Source: Gammaproteobacteria bacterium (GTDB taxonomy: Bacteria; Pseudomonadota; Gammaproteobacteria; SZUA-229). From it: a DNA stretch of 11,241 nucleotides. Each line of letters begins with the position of its first letter. The stretch's first letter is position 1. The notes under the pieces were generated by a model. The model had not been told where the DNA came from. It worked only from the letters and a program-made list of their open reading frames with translations, and did no database searches. The stretch covers positions 1 through 11,241 of the forward strand of contig JAESSQ010000274.1 of NCBI GenBank assembly GCA_016764035.1, in the 5' to 3' direction. Below are positions 7,071 through 11,241 of the stretch, in pieces. The position numbers and the translations under genes are program-made.

Positions 7071-7664
7071 TTAGCCCCAGCGACGAACGTTACCAGTATC
7101 AATGTGAATGAAATTGGAATTTGGATAATAACCAACGCCACCGGCCTGGCAGTTAATCGCGGCTTTGCGTAGGTCAGATAATTGACAGCCTGGTAAACGA
7201 ATATCAATAGCTTTACCTTGCATATGTAAGCTTTTTTTGGCAACGCCGTTGCTTTTTTTACTGAGTGCCGCATTGGATTTAGCTGAGCGAAAGCCGGAAA
7301 TCACCTGAAACGTTTGTTCGCTATTCATTGTTTGTTGCAGCGTATTCAGTAAATCAAGTAGTTTGGTATCCATGGGGTGGATATCGTTGGTGCGATGATC
7401 TCGTAAAATGCGGTTAATAGCCGCTAGTTCATCCGCCTGGAGTTTCCCGTCAGCCCAATAGGTTGCGTTAATGCTTTCGCCAGTATGTAAATTTACCAGT
7501 GAGAGTTTGCGCTCTGCTGCTGTTGTGGTGTTGGCCAGAGTTTTACCATAGGCATTTGGTAGCAGTAGCGTACCAGCGGCAGCAACGCCAAATTGTAAAA
7601 ATCGGCGGCGGGCAAAGTTTGTATTGTTGGTTTTTTGTTGTGGCTGGTCTAACGTGAAAGGCAT
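7071..7664 (-). CDS. mepK: MepK/YcbK-like murein DD/LD-endopeptidase (DUF882, peptidase M15 family)
   Basis: A 197-residue exported zinc peptidase. The N-terminus has a twin-arginine motif ARRRFLQ (18-24), a hydrophobic stretch to about residue 36 and probable cleavage near 40-44, so it is likely Tat-exported. LVNLHTGES (56-64) and ISGFRSAKSN (122-131) match E. coli MepK closely. The zinc site is SLHMQGKAIDI (145-155; His147, Asp154) and GGVGYYPNSNFIHIDTG (175-191; His187). E. coli MepK cleaves the meso-DAP-meso-DAP 3-3 cross-links of peptidoglycan. It lies 89 nt downstream of the L,D-transpeptidase gene on the same strand, the same order as ldtD-mepK in E. coli. One enzyme would make 3-3 bridges and the other open them. 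A perfect TATAAT in the gap suggests an extra promoter. Confidence 0.93.
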   Translation of the reverse strand: MPFTLDQPQQKTNNTNFARRRFLQFGVAAAGTLLLPNAYGKTLANTTTAAERKLSLVNLHTGESINATYWADGKLQADELAAINRILRDHRTNDIHPMDTKLLDLLNTLQQTMNSEQTFQVISGFRSAKSNAALSKKSNGVAKKSLHMQGKAIDIRLPGCQLSDLRKAAINCQAGGVGYYPNSNFIHIDTGNVRRWG

Positions 7665-7707
7665 TCAGTACGCTCAGATATCTATCTAAAAAATTTGTTA
7701 CGGCAGG

Positions 7708-7713
7708 ATTATA
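7708..7713 (-). promoter_or_regulatory. Candidate -10 element before mepK
   Basis: The minus strand reads TATAAT about 43 nt before the mepK ATG, in the gap after the L,D-transpeptidase stop. The region 16-18 nt upstream has no good -35, so the call depends on the -10 alone. If used, mepK could be expressed independently of the upstream gene. Confidence 0.35.
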
Positions 7714-7753
7714 GCCGATAATAGCGATAAATCTGAGATTTTCTTACAGTCTA

Positions 7754-9331
7754 CTAGAGATAACTGGCCATTTTTTGATCACGTTTGTAATTGTCAGGTG
7801 AAAAAACTATTTCATTATCATGAAGCCAGACGGTAGCGTATACCGCATAGACAGATAATGGTTGTTCAAGTTTTGTACTGTAACTGTCAGTGGTTAGTGT
7901 TTTTAATGCTGGCGAATTCGATTGGTTTCCTCGCAGGCTAAAGTCAGCCAACGCAAAGGGATCTTCTACTCGAATACAACCCGAGCTGAAATTTCGTTCA
8001 TTTCGATTAAATAAGCTTTTGGACGGTGTGTCGTGTAGATAAATTCGCCATGGATTTGGCACGATGAATTTCAAACGCCCCAGGGCATTGTGTTTACCAG
8101 GATCTTGAACCAGTGAATAAGGAAAACGTTGGCGAGATACCGTTTTCCAGTCGACGGTATCCGGATCAATCTGTGTCTTTTTGCCATTTTCGGTATTGAA
8201 AACACGAATATTGTAGCGGTCAAAATAATTAGGGTTGTTTTGTTGTTTGGGAAGCAAATCCAGGCGAGCAAGCTTATTCGGTATATACCAACGTGGATTA
8301 AGTACGATGTGCGTAATTTTACTGCTAAAGCTTGGTGTGGATCGTTTGGCTTTGCCGACGATAACACGCATGTTTAATTTAACTTTGTCATTTTCGACAG
8401 CGGTTAATCGATAATTGGCTAGATTCACCATGATATAGCGTTTGCCAAGATTATCTGGTAACCAGCGTAATCGTTCTAAATTGATGTTAATTTGCTGTAA
8501 TCGATCGGCCGCCGACACATTCATTTCGCGAATTGTCGCTGGGCCGATAATGCCATCCGCATGTAGGCTATGGCGTCGCTGAAATTTTTTAACAGCATGC
8601 ACCAGTTTTTCTTCGTAATAATTAGGTTGGCGTATATTGACCACATTTAAGGTAGCGTCCTCAATAGCTAAGCGATTACGAATACTGGGAATACTTGGGT
8701 GGAATACCTCAGGCCGTAACTTGAGCGTACGAGGCACGTTAAACCAACCACCATGGTCGACATACAATTGATAACGTTTCGCGGCAACAATAAGTTGTTG
8801 GTATTGAGCAGAAACTGGAATCAGAGAAAGCAGGCTATCTTTAAAATTTTCTGAAGTCAGTGCTTGCTGTAGAAAAGTAATGGCATTGAAAGGTGCTCTT
8901 GGAATCGACCATTTAGGGTCAACAATATTCGGGTCGAGTCGTCCGGTAGCAATATCGTGTATCAGTTTCAGTAGGCCATCGCTAAGCATAAGGTCGAAAA
9001 GCTGGGCATTGGATGTGTCGCCTAAATTCTGATGTGTAGGGTCAATACGGTGTAATAAATCGTGGTGGTAGTCATTGGGATTTAGGCCGTGGTTGACTGA
9101 TAGTGAAATGAATTCTAAAGCCGCATTGGCTTTATCGTTAAGACGTTCATTTTGAAGCCAGATATCATCGGTTGACGAACTATACAATTGAGAAAGTGAC
9201 GTGGTGTCGAGGTTGTAGGTGTTTTCAAGTTGTTGCGTACTATTGGGTTGATACGCAGCTGTCTGTCCTGAAAAAAACAGGCAGACTAGATTGATTGCAA
9301 CCGCATAAATGATAGCTTTGTCTGTAATCAC
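7754..9331 (-). CDS. ldtD: Periplasmic L,D-transpeptidase (YcbB/LdtD-like) with peptidoglycan-binding domain
   Basis: A 525-residue murein L,D-transpeptidase forming 3-3 (DAP-DAP) cross-links. It has an N-terminal signal sequence (about 1-26, cleavage plausible after QTAA). An N-terminal scaffold region carries HGLNPNDYH (81-89) and the GGWFNVP...LRPEVFHPSI stretch. A peptidoglycan-binding_1 domain follows (about 238-272, VKKFQRRHSLHADGIIGPAT). The YkuD catalytic domain spans about 298-460, with LNPRWYIP (344-351), YLHDTPSK (431-438) and SSGCIRVEDP (449-458), where Cys452 is the nucleophile. E. coli LdtD is longer (615 residues), but domain order is the same. The start is GTG, the only usual start codon between an upstream in-frame TAA and the signal sequence. 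Its Shine-Dalgarno is poor: the nearest GAGG is 22 nt away. mepK follows downstream. Confidence 0.94.
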   Translation of the reverse strand: MITDKAIIYAVAINLVCLFFSGQTAAYQPNSTQQLENTYNLDTTSLSQLYSSSTDDIWLQNERLNDKANAALEFISLSVNHGLNPNDYHHDLLHRIDPTHQNLGDTSNAQLFDLMLSDGLLKLIHDIATGRLDPNIVDPKWSIPRAPFNAITFLQQALTSENFKDSLLSLIPVSAQYQQLIVAAKRYQLYVDHGGWFNVPRTLKLRPEVFHPSIPSIRNRLAIEDATLNVVNIRQPNYYEEKLVHAVKKFQRRHSLHADGIIGPATIREMNVSAADRLQQININLERLRWLPDNLGKRYIMVNLANYRLTAVENDKVKLNMRVIVGKAKRSTPSFSSKITHIVLNPRWYIPNKLARLDLLPKQQNNPNYFDRYNIRVFNTENGKKTQIDPDTVDWKTVSRQRFPYSLVQDPGKHNALGRLKFIVPNPWRIYLHDTPSKSLFNRNERNFSSGCIRVEDPFALADFSLRGNQSNSPALKTLTTDSYSTKLEQPLSVYAVYATVWLHDNEIVFSPDNYKRDQKMASYL

Positions 9332-9659
9332 GATAAAAATGGCGTATCTTTGCCTCGTTATGTAATGGGTGACATCTTATAAGTTACCTGAATTCAGCTA
9401 ACGTGTGAAATACAAATAACTTATCCGTCACATATATTTATTATTTAAATGAGAGCAAGTTTTAAGCCATATTCAATTGATGTAGCATTATCAATGGCTT
9501 GTGAAATTACATGATTTCGAAAATGATTATATTGTTAAATATATTGACAGTGTGCGTAGATTTTTTACTTTTATTAAGCGGTAAGACAAATAAAAGGGCC
9601 GCTGACAATAGGTATTGTCAGCGGCCCCTTAATTTTTGATAGAGATATCTTTGATGAAA
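9332..9659. other. Gene-free AT-rich stretch between ldtD and ndk
   Basis: 328 nt with no credible coding sequence; the longest small frame noticed, from the ATG at 9450, gives only about 21 residues. Contents are the ndk terminator (9591-9628), a loose inverted repeat AAGCCAT/ATGGCTT (9464-9470 and 9494-9500), and AT-rich sequence around 9431-9450 and 9520-9545. The ldtD promoter should lie here on the minus strand, but I find no -35/-10 pair good enough to name. On the plus strand a TTGACA (9544-9549) with a poor TACTTT 16 nt later points toward the terminator hairpin. Confidence 0.6.
9591..9628 (-). terminator. Intrinsic terminator of ndk (strong perfect stem)
   Basis: A perfect 14-bp GC-rich stem (9596-9609 pairing with 9614-9627) closes a 4-nt loop. 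On the minus strand it is followed by TTTTATTT, so it fits an intrinsic terminator for ndk, whose stop is 32 nt upstream. On the plus strand the stem is followed by CTTAATTTTT, so it may also stop transcription entering ndk antisense from the other side. Confidence 0.92.
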
Positions 9660-10091
9660 TTATCGGGTTCTTGGGCAGACTTCGTCAGCTGTAAAGAAAT
9701 AGGCTATTTCATTTTTTGCTGTTTCAGGTGCATCAGAACCATGCACAGCATTTTCATCGATGGAGTCAGCAAAGTCAGCGCGAATAGTGCCTGGTGCAGC
9801 ATCAGCAGGGTTCGTTGCGCCCATGATGTCACGGTGTTTTGCAATAGCGTTTTCGCCTTCAAGAACTTGTACCATGACGGGACCAGAAGTCATGAATGCA
9901 ACAAGATCTTTGTAAAAAGGACGTTCTTTATGTATCGCATAAAAACCTTCGGCTTTTTCCTGTGACAAGTGCAACATTTTAGCGGCAACTATTTTAAGGC
10001 CGCCTTTTTCAAAACGAGAATAAATCTCGCCAATGACATTTTTTGCTACTGCGTCAGGTTTGATGATTGAAATTGTTTGTTCAATTGCCAT
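9660..10091 (-). CDS. ndk: Nucleoside diphosphate kinase
   Basis: A 143-residue cytoplasmic enzyme that transfers the gamma-phosphate of ATP to (d)NDPs through a phosphohistidine, balancing nucleotide pools. The whole family pattern is present: TISIIKPDAV with Lys11, Tyr51, KERPFY (55-60), HRDIMGATNP (86-95) with Arg87, GTIRADF (101-107) with Arg104, and the active-site ENAVHGSD (113-120) with His117. The C-terminal EVCPRTR is typical of the bacterial form, and the length is the usual one. The start is supported by GGAGA (10099-10103 on the minus strand) 7 nt before the ATG. It appears to be a single-gene transcript, with its own terminator just downstream and a divergent gene upstream. Confidence 0.98.
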   Translation of the reverse strand: MAIEQTISIIKPDAVAKNVIGEIYSRFEKGGLKIVAAKMLHLSQEKAEGFYAIHKERPFYKDLVAFMTSGPVMVQVLEGENAIAKHRDIMGATNPADAAPGTIRADFADSIDENAVHGSDAPETAKNEIAYFFTADEVCPRTR

Positions 10092-10116
10092 CGGTCTTTC
10101 TCCGGGTAATAATTAA

Positions 10117-10146
10117 TGTGTAAGTGGGTATGAGAGCAAACGTCAA
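10117..10146 (-). promoter_or_regulatory. Candidate ndk promoter
   Basis: A good -35 hexamer TTGACG (10141-10146, minus strand) stands 17-18 nt from a weak -10, TTACAC or TACACA (10117-10123). The leader would be roughly 20 nt and would still include the GGAGA ribosome-binding site. The -10 is poor, so this is only a candidate. Confidence 0.35.
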
Positions 10147-10199
10147 TGTTTGATCATAAAAAAGCCAGGTGCGCGATTGTACTAGGGTTTTCGCTAGAC

Positions 10200-10228
10200 T
10201 TGTACCCATAATATGTATTCTATATATT
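10200..10228 (+). promoter_or_regulatory. Candidate promoter for the small zinc-ribbon gene
   Basis: TTGTAC (10200-10205), 17 nt spacer, TATATT (10223-10228), giving a leader of about 30 nt before the ATG at 10264. The -10 matches consensus at five of six positions, the -35 at three. A second TTGTAC lies 23 nt upstream (10177-10182), about two helical turns away, and might be part of an activator or repressor site. Confidence 0.4.
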
Positions 10229-10263
10229 ATTCTTTATTTTTAGTATTTAATGAGCTTTACGCC

Positions 10264-10449
10264 ATGGCTGATATTCTCACATTCAAAAGAAAAACACCTG
10301 CACAAAAGCACAAAGGAAAATCACTTTGTCGAAGTGGTTTTCATAAGTGGAAAATACTTACGGCAAGAAAGTTTGACGTGAAACAAGGAAAATTGGTCAC
10401 CGTTTATCAATGTAGCCGATGTGCGAAACAAAAAATCACCGCCATGTAA
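10264..10449 (+). CDS. Small putative zinc-ribbon protein, function unknown
   Basis: A 61-residue basic protein starting MADILTFKRKTP. It has a possible four-ligand metal site: Cys22 and His27 (LCRSGFHKW, 21-29) with Cys50 and Cys53 (YQCSRC, 48-53), in a Cys-X4-His...Cys-X2-Cys arrangement. The basic linker and conserved-looking DVKQGKLVTVYQC suggest a real gene. I recall similar short uncharacterised proteins in other gammaproteobacteria but cannot name a family. An earlier in-frame ATG at 10213 would add 17 hydrophobic residues (MYSIYYSLFLVFNELYA). The later start is preferred because the extension overlaps the candidate promoter and looks non-coding. The ribosome-binding site is weak for either start. 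It is divergent from ndk and followed after 79 nt by the flagellar-type gene. Confidence 0.75.
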   Translation: MADILTFKRKTPAQKHKGKSLCRSGFHKWKILTARKFDVKQGKLVTVYQCSRCAKQKITAM

Positions 10450-10469
10450 TATCGATTAGGTAAGAAGCC

Positions 10470-10496
10470 TAAAGTATCAACGCTTGTTGTCGATAA
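10470..10496 (+). promoter_or_regulatory. Sigma-28 (FliA) type promoter for the small flagellar-like gene
   Basis: TAAAGTAT (10470-10477), exactly 11 nt spacer, then GTCGATAA (10489-10496). The enterobacterial FliA consensus is TAAAGTTT-N11-GCCGATAA, so 14 of 16 specified bases match with the right spacing. It ends 32 nt before the ATG at 10529, giving a leader of about 25 nt that includes the GGAG ribosome-binding site. This ties the downstream gene to the late flagellar regulon. Confidence 0.8.
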
Positions 10497-10528
10497 TGTA
10501 GAAGTCGCCTATTTATTGGAGATTTTAT

Positions 10529-10765
10529 ATGCTCATATCATCGGGTTTTAACAGTGCTTTATCGGGTGTTCGAAATGGTTTTGAACGTCTACAAGATAAT
10601 GCCAGTCAAATTGCAAATGCAACCACAGGTGATTTTAATAGCCAGCGCTCATTGCTTGAGTCTGTCGTAGACTTGAAGGCGAGTGTTGTACAGATACAAG
10701 CTTCTATGCAGGTGGTAAAAGCGCTGGATAATGCATTAGGCACATTACTGGATGTAAAAGCCTAA
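10529..10765 (+). CDS. Miniature flagellar rod/hook-like protein (N- and C-terminal helices only)
   Basis: A 78-residue protein. The N-terminal half (FNSALSGVRNGFERLQDNASQIANATTGD) follows the pattern of the first helix of FlgB/FlgC/FlgE/FlgG axial proteins, where 'ANA/NIANA-T' is the hallmark. The C-terminal half (VDLKASVVQIQASMQVVKALDNALGTLLDVKA, 47-78) resembles their last helix, which normally contains 'A..N..VI...dem...LL'. The globular domains that usually separate the two are absent. Small rod-C-terminal-like proteins of this kind exist in proteobacteria; their role is not known to me, perhaps an assembly or junction factor. The start is fixed by GGAG (10518-10521) 7 nt before the ATG, and a sigma-28 type promoter lies just upstream. 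No other flagellar gene is visible in the window. Confidence 0.85.
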   Translation: MLISSGFNSALSGVRNGFERLQDNASQIANATTGDFNSQRSLLESVVDLKASVVQIQASMQVVKALDNALGTLLDVKA

Positions 10766-10787
10766 TATTGTTGATATCTACGTAGTC

Positions 10788-11153
10788 TCAAGCCTTTATT
10801 AGACTTTTTATTTTGTTTAATAGTTCTTCAGGTTTGGGTGGCTTAATGACATAATCGCTTGCGCCCTGGCGTTTGGCCCATACTTTATCGGTTTCCTGGT
10901 CTTTAGTGGTAAGCATGATGACCGGGATATGTTTTGTGTCGGGATTAGTAGTAATTGACCTTGTTGCCTGAAAACCATTCATCTCTGGCATGACCACATC
11001 CATAAGTATTAAATCAGGGTTGTCATTCATTGCTTTTTGAATGCCGTCTGCACCATTTTCAGCTTGAATCACTTCATACCCCGCTGCTTGTAATATTTTA
11101 GTCGTGCCCGATAGAATCGTGGGAGAATCATCGACGACGAGGATTGTAGCCAT
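10788..11153 (-). CDS. pilH: Single-domain response regulator, PilH-like (CheY superfamily)
   Basis: A 121-residue receiver domain with no output domain. Phosphorylation-site residues are complete: acidic pair Asp8-Asp9 (VVDDSPT), phospho-acceptor Asp52 (LILMDVVMP), Thr82/Thr83 (MLTTKD) and Lys104 (VIKPP). The stretch NGFQATR (59-65) and TTKDQETDKVWAKRQGASDY (82-101) match Pseudomonas PilH, which acts in the Chp system controlling type IV pilus twitching and pilus retraction. KPP replaces the commoner KPV/KPF. The start has AAGG (11161-11164) 7 nt upstream. Unlike the pilGHIJ cluster, nothing follows on the same strand; the flagellar-like gene converges 22 nt away. What lies upstream beyond 11241 is not visible, so PilG could be there. 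Confidence 0.9.
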   Translation of the reverse strand: MATILVVDDSPTILSGTTKILQAAGYEVIQAENGADGIQKAMNDNPDLILMDVVMPEMNGFQATRSITTNPDTKHIPVIMLTTKDQETDKVWAKRQGASDYVIKPPKPEELLNKIKSLIKA

Positions 11154-11197
11154 AGTATTACCTTGTTATATTGTCTGTAAATGTGTTTTCTTACCGT

Positions 11198-11203
11198 AGT
11201 ATA
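11198..11203 (-). promoter_or_regulatory. Candidate -10 (possibly sigma-S type) of the pilH-like gene
   Basis: The minus strand reads CTATACT across 11198-11204, a good -10 with the preceding C favoured by stationary-phase sigma-S. No clear -35 lies upstream. The leader would be about 40 nt and includes the AAGG ribosome-binding site. A second TATAAC lies closer to the gene but is worse placed. Confidence 0.4.
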
Positions 11204-11241
11204 GACGGCTTTATCTGTTTCTGGCTGGTATGCGTTTTACA

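Noticed and set aside
9385..9400. CTGAATTCAG palindrome as an operator for ldtD
   Set aside because: A 10-bp palindrome is expected by chance several times in 11 kb, and there is no associated promoter element.
9636..9965. 109-codon plus-strand open frame
   Set aside because: Antisense to ndk, Cys/Phe-rich with no domain; ndk on the other strand is unambiguous.
10766..10787. Terminator between the convergent flagellar-like and pilH-like genes
   Set aside because: The best pairing (AAGCCTAATA with TATTAGACTT) has a mismatch, a long loop and overlaps both coding ends; no T-run suitable for an intrinsic terminator.

Overview
The window looks like chromosomal DNA from a moderately AT-rich gammaproteobacterium. 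The pointers are a MutM start very close to the E. coli protein, an LdtD/MepK murein gene pair like the one in Enterobacteriaceae, a typical 143-residue bacterial Ndk, a PilH-like response regulator and a sigma-28 (FliA) type flagellar promoter. Genus cannot be told from the sequence. There are no phage, transposase, CRISPR, rRNA or tRNA genes; the only repetitive element is a ~100 bp imperfect palindrome.

Layout. At the left edge (1-315, minus) is the N-terminal third of mutM, cut by the window end, preceded by a small four-helix membrane protein (347-775, minus). Positions 855-4810 (minus) hold a tight four-gene operon, read right to left: ABC ATPase, ABC-2 permease (GTG start, 4-nt overlap), GldG-like auxiliary protein (1-nt overlap), and a DUF4340-like membrane-anchored protein. 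A palindromic repeat built of 8-nt units (4870-4970) separates it from a divergent orphan hydantoinase A/oxoprolinase-family gene (5011-7011, plus). Convergent to that is a murein-remodelling pair (minus): L,D-transpeptidase (7754-9331) followed by MepK-like endopeptidase (7071-7664), which would make and cut 3-3 cross-links respectively. A 328-nt gene-free stretch then carries the ndk terminator, and ndk lies at 9660-10091 (minus).

The right end is motility-flavoured. A 61-residue putative zinc-ribbon protein (10264-10449, plus) is followed by a 78-residue protein (10529-10765, plus) that looks like only the N- and C-terminal helices of flagellar rod/hook proteins. It lies behind a close match to a sigma-28 promoter (10470-10496). 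Convergent to it is a stand-alone PilH-like receiver protein (10788-11153, minus).

Most genes are recognisable housekeeping or envelope functions. The least described items are the miniature flagellar-type protein with its own FliA promoter, the GldA/F/G plus DUF4340 ABC operon outside Bacteroidetes, the octamer-based palindrome, and a HyuA-type subunit with no HyuB partner beside it.
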